A program made the translations under genes and the position numbers. Positions 43,779 to 52,031 of a stretch of DNA of 64,000 bases are shown here, in pieces. This DNA comes from Streptantibioticus_C sp963761325. GTDB taxonomy: Bacteria > Actinomycetota > Actinomycetes > Streptomycetales > Streptomycetaceae. Below the pieces are notes generated by a model, which worked only from the letters and a program-made list of their open reading frames with translations, had not been told where the DNA came from and ran no database searches. Position 1 is the first letter of the stretch, and each line of letters starts with the position of its first letter. The DNA is taken from assembly GCA_963761325.1 (NCBI GenBank), contig CAVXGZ010000003.1, forward strand, positions 558,001 to 622,000, given 5' to 3'.

Positions 43779-43784
43779 ATCCTA
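43779..43784 (-). promoter_or_regulatory. Possible -10 element of bldA
   Basis: TAGGAT on the minus strand about 51 bases upstream of the mature tRNA 5' end. The -35 at the right distance (CTGTTC, 43801-43806) is poor, so this is only a suggestion. Confidence 0.25.
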
Positions 43785-44011
43785 GCTTGGCCGGGCCTCC
43801 GAACAGGTGAAACCGCAGATCATGTTGTCTGATTTTAGGGCTGCTTGAGGGTCCGTCAGAAACCGACTGAGCGCCCTGGTACATCCCACGACCGGCCAGA
43901 TCACCGCGTTCTCCCACCTCAGCGCGGCACGAGCCGTCTGGTCGCATATGACGAGAATTCACCGATGCTCCGCATCGTGAAGACGAGATGGCTCAAGTCA
44001 TATTCGAGCGG

Positions 44012-44040
44012 CCCGGCCGGGAAAGTCCTTCCCGGCCGGG
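44012..44040 (-). terminator. Terminator of the cyclopropane synthase gene
   Basis: A 12-bp perfect stem (44012-44023 with 44029-44040, CCCGGCCGGGAA and complement), 5-nt loop, 31 bases beyond the stop. Confidence 0.75.
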
Positions 44041-44071
44041 CCGGCCGCCCGTCGGCGTCGCGGTTCCGGCC

Positions 44072-45403
44072 TCAGTCCTCGGACGGCTTCGCCAGCCAGG
44101 CGGCCCGGGTGCGCGGCATGCCCGAGACGCCCTCGCTTGTCGGGCGTACGGCGAGAATCTGGTTGACGCCGATGGTGTTGCGCTCGAACGCCAGCGCCGA
44201 GGCGGCCATGTAGAGCCGCCAGACCCGGGCCCGGCCCGGGGTGGTGAGGCGCACCGCCTCGTCCCAGTGCTCCTCCAGGTTCGCCACCCAGGCGCGCAGC
44301 GTCAACGCGTAGTGCTCGCGCAGCGCCTCGACGTCCCGCGCCTCGAAGCCGGCGTTCTCCAGCAGCGACAGCGTGGTGCCGACCGGCGCCAACTCGCCGT
44401 CCGGGAAGACGTAGGAGTCGATGAACGCGTCGACCCGGTAGGCGTTCTCGTCGCTGACCGGGCGGCGGCCGATCTGGTGGTTGAGCAGCCGGCCGCCGGG
44501 GACCAGCAGCCCGTAGAGCGTCCTGGCGTATGCCAGGTACTGCGCCGAACCGACGTGTTCCGCCATGCCGATCGAGGAGATCGCGTCGAACGGGCCGTCG
44601 TCGATGCGGCGGTAGTCCTGGACCCTGACCTCGATCCGGTCGGTCAGCCCGGCGTCCGCGATCCGCTTGCGGGCGTAGGCGGCCTGCTCGGTGGAGAGCG
44701 TGACGCCGACCGCGCGCACGCCGTAGTGCCGGGCCGCGTGCAGCACCATCGAGCCCCAGCCGCAGCCGACGTCCAGCAGCCGCTGGCCCTCGCGCAGCGA
44801 CAGCTTGCGGCAGACCAGGTCGAGCTTGGCGGCCTGCGCGTCCTCCAGCGTGCCGTCCGGCTTCTCCCAGTACGCGCACGAGTAGACCATCGACGGGCCG
44901 AGCACCCGCTCGTAGAAGGTGTTGCCCACGTCGTAGTGGTGGCTGATCGCCTGCCGGTCGCGGCGCAGGCTGTGCACGGTGCCGGCGGCCCGGCGCACCT
45001 CCTCGGGCGGCGGCAGTGGCGGCAGCCCCGGTCCGGCCAGCGCCAGCGCCTCGCGCACCGCCCGGCGGGCGGCAGGGTCGCGCAGCGCGAGCAGTGCGCC
45101 GAGCGCGCCGGACAGGCCGCCCTCGGCGCCCTCCTCGCGCTCCCAGATCAGCCCGGAGAGCCGGTCCAGCGCGTCGTACAGATCACCCTCGATGTCCAGG
45201 TCACCGGCCACCCAGGCGCGGGCCAGGCCCAACTCCCCCGGTTTGTAGAGCACTCTGCGCAGTGCACGCCGATCGCGTATCACCACGACGGGGGCGTCGG
45301 CGGGCCCCGCCTCGCTGCCGTCCCAGGCACGCAGTCGTACCGGGACCGGGACGCCGAGCGCGTCCCTGGCGAGGGCGGCAAGTCTTCCGGCGGCGTCAAC
45401 CAT
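44072..45403 (-). CDS. Cyclopropane-fatty-acyl-phospholipid synthase family methyltransferase
   Basis: A 443-residue enzyme that adds a methylene or methyl group from SAM to unsaturated acyl chains in membrane phospholipids. SAM motif RLLDVGCGWGSMVLHAAR; family segments SHHYDVGNTFYERVLG, YSCAYW, SSIGMAEHVG and the late AYRVDAFIDSYVFPDGEL. The N-terminal domain of about 140 residues matches the lipid-binding part of the family. The ATG at 45403 has GGAGG at 8-nt spacing. It is monocistronic. Product (cyclopropane or methyl-branched) not determinable. Confidence 0.92.
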   Translation of the reverse strand: MVDAAGRLAALARDALGVPVPVRLRAWDGSEAGPADAPVVVIRDRRALRRVLYKPGELGLARAWVAGDLDIEGDLYDALDRLSGLIWEREEGAEGGLSGALGALLALRDPAARRAVREALALAGPGLPPLPPPEEVRRAAGTVHSLRRDRQAISHHYDVGNTFYERVLGPSMVYSCAYWEKPDGTLEDAQAAKLDLVCRKLSLREGQRLLDVGCGWGSMVLHAARHYGVRAVGVTLSTEQAAYARKRIADAGLTDRIEVRVQDYRRIDDGPFDAISSIGMAEHVGSAQYLAYARTLYGLLVPGGRLLNHQIGRRPVSDENAYRVDAFIDSYVFPDGELAPVGTTLSLLENAGFEARDVEALREHYALTLRAWVANLEEHWDEAVRLTTPGRARVWRLYMAASALAFERNTIGVNQILAVRPTSEGVSGMPRTRAAWLAKPSED

Positions 45404-45548
45404 GCTGCGTACCTCCACAAGGACGCGTCATCCGTGAATCCCGAAGAACCACGTGCATTATGAAACAGCTTGGTTCCGGGGCCTAGGGTGCACAGGATCC
45501 TGGTGTCCGGGACGCAGTTGCGCGTACCACGCGGCCGGGCAGGCGAAA

Positions 45549-45592
45549 ACGCCGAAGGCGTCCGCCCCACGGATGGCGGACGCCTTCGGCGT
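45549..45592 (-). terminator. Terminator of ndh
   Basis: An 18-bp perfect stem (45549-45566 with 45575-45592), 8-nt loop, followed on the minus strand by TTTTC. One of the clearest intrinsic terminators in the window. Confidence 0.85.
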
Positions 45593-45621
45593 CGTCGAAC
45601 TCACTGCGGTGATACGGCCTG

Positions 45622-47016
45622 TCAGGCGCTGGCCTTCTCGCCCTTCGCCTCGGCCTCGGCACGGGCCCTGGTGGCGGCGGCCGCGGCGAGCGCGGCGGCG
45701 GTCACCGGTGCGGCGGCCTCGTAGAACTCCTCGCGCGGGTTCTCCAGCGCGCCGAGCGCGACGACGTCCCGCTTGAGGAAGGCCGCCAGCGTCCAGTCGG
45801 CGAGCACCCGGAACTTGCGGTTGAAGGTCGGCACCGCCATGCCGTGGTAGCCGCGGTGGCAGTACCAGGCGAGCCGGCCCTTGAGCCGGATCTTGCCGAA
45901 CAGCAGCGCCACGCCCTTGTGCAGGCCGAGACCGGCCACCGCGCCCGCGTTCTTGTGCTTGTACTCGTGCTGCGGGAAGCCGCGCATCCCGGAGATCACG
46001 TTGTCGCCGAGCACCTTGGCCTGCCGCAGCGCGTGCTGGGCGTTCGGCGGGCACCAGGCGCCCTCGCCGACGGCCAGGTCCGGGACCTGGGCGTTGTCGC
46101 CGGCCGACCACACGTAGTCGAGGCCCTTGACCTGCAGGGTGGCCAGCGTGTCCACGTGGCCGCGCGGGCCGAGCGGCACGCCGAAGCGGGCCAGCGCCGG
46201 GTTGGGCTTGACGCCCGCGGTCCACACGATCGTGGAGGCGTCCACCTCAAGGCCGTTGGCGAGCACCACGTGCTTGTCGACGGCGGACGTCATGGAGGTC
46301 TCGAGGTAGATCTCGATGCCGCGCTCGCGCAGGTGCTCAAGGCCCCACTTGCCGAGCTCGGGCCCGACCTCGGGAAGGATGCGGTTGGCCGCCTCGACGA
46401 GGATGAACCGCATGTCCTCGCGCTTGACGTTGGTGTAGTAACGGCACGCGTCGCGGGCCATGTCCTCGACCTCGCCGATGGTCTCCGCGCCGGCGAAGCC
46501 GCCGCCCACGAAGACGAAGGTGAGGGCCTTGCGGCGCAGGTCCTCGTCCGCGGTGGAGTCCGCGAGGTCGAGCTGCTCCAGCACGTGGTTGCGCAGGTCG
46601 ACCGCCTCCTCGACGCCCTTCATGCCGATGCCGTTCTCGGCCAGGCCGGGGATCGGGAAGGTGCGGGAGACCGCGCCGAGGGCGCAGACCAGGTAGTCGA
46701 AGGGCAGCTCGTAGGTCTCGCCGACGATCGGCTCGATCACGGCCACCTTGCGGTCCTGGTCGACCGAGGTGACCCGGCCGGTGAGCACCTCGGCCCGCGG
46801 GAGCACGCGTCGCAGCGGGACGACGACGTGGCGCGGGGAGATGCTGCCTGCCGCAGCTTCTGGAAGGAAGGGCTGGTACGTCATGTACGAGCGCGGGTCG
46901 ACGACCGTGACGGTCGCCTCGCCGAACCGCATCTTCTTCAGGATGCGGCGCGCCGCGTACAGGCCGACGTAACCGCCGCCTACTACGAGGATCCGTGGAC
47001 GCTCCGTGGTGCTCAT
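45622..47016 (-). CDS. ndh: Type II NADH:quinone oxidoreductase
   Basis: A 464-residue NDH-2 that passes electrons from NADH to menaquinone without proton pumping, peripheral on the inner membrane face. FAD motif ILVVGGGYVGLYAARRI at the N-terminus, NADH motif FVFVGGGFAGAETIGE at about residue 155, second FAD segment VWSAGDNAQVPD, and hydrophobic C-terminal membrane-docking helices followed by an Ala/Glu/Lys tail. The ATG at 47016 opens MSTTERPR. Two Rex-operator-like sites lie upstream, so redox control by NADH/NAD ratio is plausible. Confidence 0.95.
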   Translation of the reverse strand: MSTTERPRILVVGGGYVGLYAARRILKKMRFGEATVTVVDPRSYMTYQPFLPEAAAGSISPRHVVVPLRRVLPRAEVLTGRVTSVDQDRKVAVIEPIVGETYELPFDYLVCALGAVSRTFPIPGLAENGIGMKGVEEAVDLRNHVLEQLDLADSTADEDLRRKALTFVFVGGGFAGAETIGEVEDMARDACRYYTNVKREDMRFILVEAANRILPEVGPELGKWGLEHLRERGIEIYLETSMTSAVDKHVVLANGLEVDASTIVWTAGVKPNPALARFGVPLGPRGHVDTLATLQVKGLDYVWSAGDNAQVPDLAVGEGAWCPPNAQHALRQAKVLGDNVISGMRGFPQHEYKHKNAGAVAGLGLHKGVALLFGKIRLKGRLAWYCHRGYHGMAVPTFNRKFRVLADWTLAAFLKRDVVALGALENPREEFYEAAAPVTAAALAAAAATRARAEAEAKGEKASA

Positions 47017-47412
47017 GCCGTCGAGTATCCAGCACACCGGACCCCCCACCTCGTGAGCCCCTTCACAAGGGGGTCCGGCCATTGTGCTACCCTGCGCGAT
47101 TTCGTGACCGACCCCACAGACCGCCGCGGGAACCGATGATCATCCGGCGGCATCGGCCACCCCTCGTGAACAGCGCGGATCGCCTCCGGCCGGATGCCGC
47201 GCGAACCGTTTCCGCGCTCCGGCGGACCGCCCGGGAAGGGGCCGGGAGGCCGCCGTGGCGGCCCCTCGGAGGCAATCGCGGAAGAAAGTCGTCCGATGGG
47301 CGGGAACTTCATGTGAAGAAATTCACGAACCTCGTTCCGCCCGCCCCCGCACGGGTCGTCCCCACCCCGCTCACCCGATCGAACCCCTGCTCAGGAGGGT
47401 GCCCGGCACCGG
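47017..47412. promoter_or_regulatory. ndh: Upstream region of ndh with two Rex-like sites
   Basis: 396 bases without a gene, between ppx (upstream, same strand) and ndh. TGTGAAGAAATTCACG (47312-47327) matches the Rex operator half-sites TGTGAA/TTCACA at 11 of 12 positions; on the minus strand TGTGAAGGGGCTCACG (47052-47067) matches 10 of 12. The second lies 36 bases from the ndh start, the first about 296 bases away. Confidence 0.55.
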
Positions 47413-48354
47413 TCAGGCGACCGACCAGGCGATGCCGTCGAGGATGTCGTGCTCGGAGACGACGACCTCCTTCGCGCCGGTGCGTTCCATGATCGACAGC
47501 AGCACGAGGGCGCCGGCGCCGATCACGTCGACCCGGCCGGGGTGCAGGACCGGGATCGCGGCGCGTTCGGCGTGGGTGGCGGCCAGCAGGCGTTCGGTGA
47601 CGGCCCGGACCTGGTCGACGCCGATCCGGGCGTGGTGGATGGCGGCCGAGTCGTAGGCGGGCAGGCCGAGCGCGATGGCGGCGACCGTGGTGACCGAGCC
47701 GGCCAGCCCGACCAGGGTGCGCGCCTCGGCCAGCGGCACGCTCCCGGCGGCCAGGTCCAGTGCGGCGTGGACGTCGGCCCGTATCGCGGCGATCGCGGCG
47801 GCGGTGGGCGGGTCGTCGACCCGGCCGTCGCGCACCAGGTGCCGCTCCGTCAGCCGCACGCAGCCGATGTCCACCGAGCGCGCGGCGCGCACCGCGTCGT
47901 CGCCGACCACGAACTCCGTCGAGCCGCCGCCGATGTCGACCACCAGGAACGGCCGGGCCAGGTCGGGGCGGGCGGCCAACTCCCGGGTGGCGCCGGCGAA
48001 GGAGAACTCCGCCTCCCGGTCGCCGGTGATCACCTCGGGCTCGACGCCCAGGATCCGCTGGACGCCCCGGGTGAACTCGGCCCGGTTCTCCGCGTCGCGG
48101 GACGCCGAGGTGGCCACGAACCGCAGCCGCCGCACGTCCAGCCGTTCGATCGCCTCGGCGTACTCGCGGCACGCGGCGAAGGTGCGCTCCAGCGCCTGCG
48201 GGGCGAGCCGCCCGGTGCGGTCGACGCCCTCGCCGAGCCGCACGATCGTCATCCGCCGGTCCAGGTCGACCAGGTCGCCGGTCGCCGGGTCGGCGTCCGC
48301 GACCAGCAGGCGGATGGAGTTGGTGCCGCAGTCGATCGCCGCGACCCTGCTCAT
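47413..48354 (-). CDS. ppx: Ppx/GppA-family exopolyphosphatase
   Basis: A 313-residue phosphatase of the actin/HSP70-like fold: phosphate 1 motif IDCGTNSIRLLVAD, SASRDAENRAEF, phosphate 2 VVDIGGGSTEFVVGD, and SVDIGCVRLTERHL. Hydrolyses inorganic polyphosphate or pppGpp. It is the short (two-domain) actinobacterial form. Its ATG overlaps the stop of the DUF501 gene (ATGA), and DUF501, divIC and eno precede it on the same strand, so it is part of an eno-divIC-DUF501-ppx series. Confidence 0.92.
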   Translation of the reverse strand: MSRVAAIDCGTNSIRLLVADADPATGDLVDLDRRMTIVRLGEGVDRTGRLAPQALERTFAACREYAEAIERLDVRRLRFVATSASRDAENRAEFTRGVQRILGVEPEVITGDREAEFSFAGATRELAARPDLARPFLVVDIGGGSTEFVVGDDAVRAARSVDIGCVRLTERHLVRDGRVDDPPTAAAIAAIRADVHAALDLAAGSVPLAEARTLVGLAGSVTTVAAIALGLPAYDSAAIHHARIGVDQVRAVTERLLAATHAERAAIPVLHPGRVDVIGAGALVLLSIMERTGAKEVVVSEHDILDGIAWSVA

Positions 48355-48875
48355 CGGTCCTCCTCCGGGTGCACGCAGGCACCCTTGCGCCACCACTCGG
48401 GCAGCATCGCGATCGCCTCGTCACCGAGCGGGTTGACGCCGGGGCCGGCCGCCAGCGCGTGGCCGACCAGCACGTGCAGGCACTTGACCCGGTCCGGCAT
48501 GCCGCCGGCGCTGGGGAAGCCGGCCAGCACCTCGACGGCGTCGCGCCGGGCGAGGTAGTCCTCGTGGGCCGCGCGGTAGGCGGCGGCCAGTTCCTCGTCG
48601 CGGCCCAGCCGCTCGGTCATCTCGCGCATCACGCCGTCCGCCTCCAGGGTGCCGATGGCGGAGGCGGCGCGCGGGCAGGTCAGGTAGTACAGCGTCGGGA
48701 ACGGCGTGCCGTCCGCCAGCCGCGGCGCGGTCTCCACCACGTCCGGGTTGCCGCACGGGCAGCGGTGCGCGACGGCCCGCAGTCCCCTGGGCACCCGGCC
48801 GAGCTGGTCACGGACGGCGGCGACGTCGTCCTCGGTCGGCGGTGCGGGTTCGGTACGCGGCGGCGGTGTGTGCAT
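48351..48875 (-). CDS. DUF501 family protein
   Basis: A 174-residue protein matching DUF501: RVPRGLRAVAHRCPCGNPDVV, PFPTLYYLTCPRA and GGMPDRVKCLHVLVGHALA. Conserved Cys residues (RCPCGNP, LTCPRA, KCLH, GACVH) may bind a metal; this is inference. Found in most actinobacteria between divIC and ppx. Function unknown. The 4-base overlap with ppx indicates translational coupling. Confidence 0.92.
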   Translation of the reverse strand: MHTPPPRTEPAPPTEDDVAAVRDQLGRVPRGLRAVAHRCPCGNPDVVETAPRLADGTPFPTLYYLTCPRAASAIGTLEADGVMREMTERLGRDEELAAAYRAAHEDYLARRDAVEVLAGFPSAGGMPDRVKCLHVLVGHALAAGPGVNPLGDEAIAMLPEWWRKGACVHPEEDR

Positions 48876-48933
48876 GGGGACATTCTCCCCGGCCGGGACC
48901 GCCGCTCCCGCCCGGGGAGGCGCGGGCGGGCGG

Positions 48934-49404
48934 TCAGTGCGAGGCGTCGGCGGAGTTCACGCCGTCCCACAGGTTGTCGTACCAGGGCCGGCGGGCCGCG
49001 GCCGAGGAGGACGAGCCGCCGCCGGAGCCGGCCGCGGCCGGCCGGCCCGGCATCGTGTAGCCGGTCTCACCGGGCAACACGTAGTGCAACTGCTCGCGGG
49101 CCTGCGCCCTGACGTAGTCCGGATCGGCCCAGCGGGCCCTCTGCTCGCGCAGTTGCTCGACGCGGCGCAGCGCCTGCTGGGCCTGCTTGCGCTGGTCGGC
49201 GATCTGCGAGCGCTGCGCGATGTACTGCCGGGTCGGATAGGCGAGCGCCACCACCAGCGCGCAGACGGTCAGGGCGAGCACCGCGGCCCGGCCGGTGAGT
49301 CTGCTGCGGCGCGGACCGCGCCCGGTGGCCCGGTAGACGCGGGCCTGCGCCTGCTGGCCCAGCGCCTTCAGCCGCACCGCGGTGGGGAACCGCTCGGGCG
49401 CCAC
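48934..49404 (-). CDS. divIC: Septum formation initiator, DivIC/FtsB family
   Basis: A 156-residue bitopic membrane protein. A basic cytoplasmic N-terminus leads to one transmembrane helix (AAVLALTVCALVVALAYPT), then an extracytoplasmic coiled coil (YIAQRSQIADQRKQAQQALR and on) and the conserved RARWADPDYVRAQAREQLHYVLPGE. It joins the FtsL/FtsQ divisome complex. In Streptomyces this supports sporulation septation. The GTG at 49404 has GGAGGGAG upstream. The C-terminus is a Ser/Gly-rich tail. Confidence 0.92.
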   Translation of the reverse strand: MAPERFPTAVRLKALGQQAQARVYRATGRGPRRSRLTGRAAVLALTVCALVVALAYPTRQYIAQRSQIADQRKQAQQALRRVEQLREQRARWADPDYVRAQAREQLHYVLPGETGYTMPGRPAAAGSGGGSSSSAAARRPWYDNLWDGVNSADASH

Positions 49405-49438
49405 GTCGCTCTCCCTCCGTCCGCGGCCCGGACGACGG

Positions 49439-49487
49439 ACCGCCGCTCCCCGCACACGGTACGGGACCGGGTGCGGACAGCGGCGGT
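49439..49487 (-). terminator. Hairpin after eno
   Basis: Nested inverted repeats (ACCGCCGCT with AGCGGCGGT, inner CCGCAC with GTGCGG) between eno and divIC, 40 bases past the eno stop. Probably an attenuating terminator, as divIC continues on the same strand. Confidence 0.55.
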
Positions 49488-49526
49488 ATCCGGCGGGCGT
49501 TGCGCCGTTCGGCCTCGGCCGGGCGG

Positions 49527-50813
49527 TCAGGCCTTGAAGCGCGGGAAGGCGCTGCGGCCGGCGTAGACCGCGGCGTCGTCGAGGATCTCCTCGATGCGCA
49601 GCAGCTGGTTGTACTTGGCGACCCGGTCGGAGCGGGCCGGGGCGCCGGTCTTGATCTGGCCGCAGTTGGTGGCGACGGCCAGGTCGGCGATGGTGACGTC
49701 CTCGGTCTCGCCGGAGCGGTGCGACATCATGCACTTGTAGCCGCTGCGCTGGGCCAGCTCGACCGCGTCCAGGGTCTCGGTGAGCGAGCCGATCTGGTTG
49801 ACCTTCACCAGCAGCGCGTTGGCGGTGTCGTTGTCGATGCCGCGCTGCAGCCGCTCGGGGTTGGTGACGAACAGGTCGTCGCCGACGATCTGGACCTTGT
49901 GGCCCAGCTCGGTGGTGATGGTCTTCCAGCCCTCCCAGTCCTCCTCGTACAGCGGGTCCTCGATGGAGACCAGCGGGTAGGCGTCGACCAGCTCGCCGTA
50001 GTACGCGCTCATCTCGACCGCGGACTTCGAGCGGCCCTCGAACTGGTAGGCGCCGTCCTTGTAGAACTCGGAGGCCGCCACGTCCAGGGCGAGCGCGATG
50101 TCCTGGCCGGGCTGGAAGCCGGCCTTCTTGATCGCCTCGACGATCAGGTCGAGCGCGTCGCGGTTGGAGTCCAGGTTCGGCGCGAAGCCGCCCTCGTCGC
50201 CCAGGCCGGTGGACAGGCCGCGCTCCTTCAGCACGCCCTTGAGGGTGTGGTAGACCTCCGCGCCCCAGCGCAGCGCCTCGGAGAACGACTCGGCGCCGAT
50301 CGGCGCGATCATGAACTCCTGGATGTCCACGTTGGAGTCCGCGTGGCTGCCGCCGTTGAGGATGTTCATCATCGGCACCGGCAGGATGTGCGCGTTGGGG
50401 CCGCCGATGTAGCGGAACAACGGCAGGTCGGAGGCCTCGGAGGCGGCGTGCGCCACGGCCAGCGAGACGCCGAGGATCGCGTTGGCGCCGAGCGAGGACT
50501 TGTCCGGGGTGGCGTCCAGGTCCAGCATCGCCTGGTCGATCAGCCGCTGCTCGGTGGCGTCGTAGCCGACCAGCTCCGGGCCGATCTGTTCGATGACGGC
50601 GAGGACGGCCTTCTCCACGCCCTTCCCGCCGTAGCGGGACTTGTCACCGTCCCGCAGTTCCAGCGCCTCGAAGGCGCCGGTGGATGCCCCGGAGGGCACC
50701 GCGGCCCGGCCGGTGCTGCCGTCGTCGAGGCCGACCTCGACCTCAACGGTGGGGTTGCCTCGTGAGTCGAGGATCTCCCGGGCTACGACGACGTCGATCG
50801 ACGGCACGAGCAT
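49527..50813 (-). CDS. eno: Enolase
   Basis: Glycolytic phosphopyruvate hydratase, 428 residues. Conserved parts: AREILDSRGNPTVEVEV, GASTGAFEALELRD, ILNGGSHADSNVDIQEFM, GDEGGFAPN, the Mg site in LVSIEDPLYEEDW, the signature LLVKVNQIGSLTET and SHRSGETED. The AAGGAG lies right against the ATG at 50813, while the GTG two codons later (50807) sits at a normal 6-nt spacing, so translation may begin there; the difference is two residues. Confidence 0.97.
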   Translation of the reverse strand: MLVPSIDVVVAREILDSRGNPTVEVEVGLDDGSTGRAAVPSGASTGAFEALELRDGDKSRYGGKGVEKAVLAVIEQIGPELVGYDATEQRLIDQAMLDLDATPDKSSLGANAILGVSLAVAHAASEASDLPLFRYIGGPNAHILPVPMMNILNGGSHADSNVDIQEFMIAPIGAESFSEALRWGAEVYHTLKGVLKERGLSTGLGDEGGFAPNLDSNRDALDLIVEAIKKAGFQPGQDIALALDVAASEFYKDGAYQFEGRSKSAVEMSAYYGELVDAYPLVSIEDPLYEEDWEGWKTITTELGHKVQIVGDDLFVTNPERLQRGIDNDTANALLVKVNQIGSLTETLDAVELAQRSGYKCMMSHRSGETEDVTIADLAVATNCGQIKTGAPARSDRVAKYNQLLRIEEILDDAAVYAGRSAFPRFKA

Positions 50814-50930
50814 CTCCTTTGAGAACGTGTGGGCTCGCTGCTGCTGAGCTTGCGCGGGATGAGCCTAACCGCCGGGAGCGGCCGGCCCGGCAGACGGTAC
50901 GTGCCCGTGTGCCGCAATGACACGAAATGA

Positions 50931-50972
50931 CCCCGGCCGGACACGCTCGGGGGAAGTCGTGTCCGGCCGGGG
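50931..50972 (-). terminator. Terminator of the first rpf gene
   Basis: A 14-bp perfect stem (50931-50944 with 50959-50972, CCCCGGCCGGACAC and complement), 14-nt loop, starting 17 bases past the stop. Confidence 0.75.
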
Positions 50973-50989
50973 CGCGGGGTTCCGCGGGG

Positions 50990-51613
50990 TCAGCCGAGGT
51001 GCAGCCGCTCGCCCGGGAAGATCAGGTCGGCGCTCTTGACCGCCTTCTTGTTGAGGTCGAACAGCTTGTGCCAGCCGCCGGCCACGTGGTGGGCCCGCGC
51101 GATCCGCGACAGCGTGTCGCCGGGCTTGACGGTGTAGCTTCCGGTGCCGTGTCCGGCCGGGGCCCGCCGGGTGGCGGCGTCCGAGGCGTTGTCGTGCGAG
51201 GCGGACGAGCCCTGGGCCGGGTGGACGTCCGGGGCCGGGCCGCCGGAGGTCAGGCCGCCGGCCGCGGCGCACGACCAGGCGCCCGGTCCCTGCTGGGCGA
51301 GCAGGGTCTGCGCGACGGCTATCTGCTGGTCCTTGGTGGCCAGGTCGGCGCGCGCCGCGTACTTCTGGCCGCCCGCGGCGTCCCAGCTGGACTGGGAGAA
51401 CTGCAGGCCGCCGTAGTAGCCGTTGCCCGTGTCGATGTGCCAGTTGTCGCCGGACTCGCACTTGGCGACGGCGTCCCAGGTGGAGACCGACGCGGCGGAC
51501 GCGGAGGTGGCGCCGACCAGCGGAACGGCGACCGCGGCCCCGGCCACCGAGGCGATGGCGGCGATCCGGGCGGCACGGGAGGCGCGCAGGGGGGAACGAC
51601 GGTGCAATGCCAT
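50990..51613 (-). CDS. rpfA: Resuscitation-promoting factor with LysM domain (RpfA type)
   Basis: A 207-residue secreted muralytic enzyme that cleaves peptidoglycan and promotes spore germination. Signal peptide to about SASA; Rpf domain at about residues 42-120 (STWDAVAKCESGDNWHID with catalytic E53, YYGGLQFSQSSWDAAGG, and a Cys near its end); a Ser/Asp-rich linker; a LysM wall-binding domain (SYTVKPGDTLSRIARAHHV to FPGERLHLG). The ATG at 51613 follows directly after a ydaO-type riboswitch, so it should be controlled by c-di-AMP, as known for rpfA of S. coelicolor. Confidence 0.93.
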   Translation of the reverse strand: MALHRRSPLRASRAARIAAIASVAGAAVAVPLVGATSASAASVSTWDAVAKCESGDNWHIDTGNGYYGGLQFSQSSWDAAGGQKYAARADLATKDQQIAVAQTLLAQQGPGAWSCAAAGGLTSGGPAPDVHPAQGSSASHDNASDAATRRAPAGHGTGSYTVKPGDTLSRIARAHHVAGGWHKLFDLNKKAVKSADLIFPGERLHLG

Positions 51614-51621
51614 GGGGAAGT

Positions 51622-51825
51622 CATCCTCACCGACGCCTGCGAGGTCAGCTGTCGGGTGCGGGCGTGAGTTGCCCGGCCGTGCGTTGTGGCGCACGGCTTG
51701 ACCCCTAGCCGGTCCGGGTGGTCCCGGACGACGGCGACGAACCTGTGGGTCCCCCGCTCCTGCCTTCGGCGCTTTCGCAGCGACGGCTCCGTCGATCGGC
51801 GGCAGGATTCGGCGTTCCCGACCGA
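51622..51825 (-). ncRNA. ydaO-yuaA (c-di-AMP) riboswitch
   Basis: The minus-strand leader of rpfA carries hallmark ydaO sequences: GCCGAATCCTGCC at the 5' end, AGCGGGGGACCCA (51746-51758) in the middle, GGGGTCAAGCCG further on, and the 3' end GCTGACCTCGCAGGCGTCGG that closes the P1 helix (ACGCC at 51811-51815 with GGCGT at 51633-51637). It ends about 10 bases before the start codon. Binding of c-di-AMP lowers expression of wall hydrolases in this arrangement. Boundaries are approximate. Confidence 0.85.
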
Positions 51826-52031
51826 CGTGTTCGCGGTGGCGAACGGTTCCGACGATAAGCACACGCCCGGGGCGCCCGACAAGCCGTTCGCGCCGGGCCC
51901 GCCGGCCGCCCCCACCGTCGGCCGGACGCGGGGAAGTTGACAGAGCCGCAGGTCGGCGCGGGAGGAAAAGATCGAACTGGACCAATGCCGCGGATCATGG
52001 CGAGAGAGTTATGTCACAGCATCAGACACCG

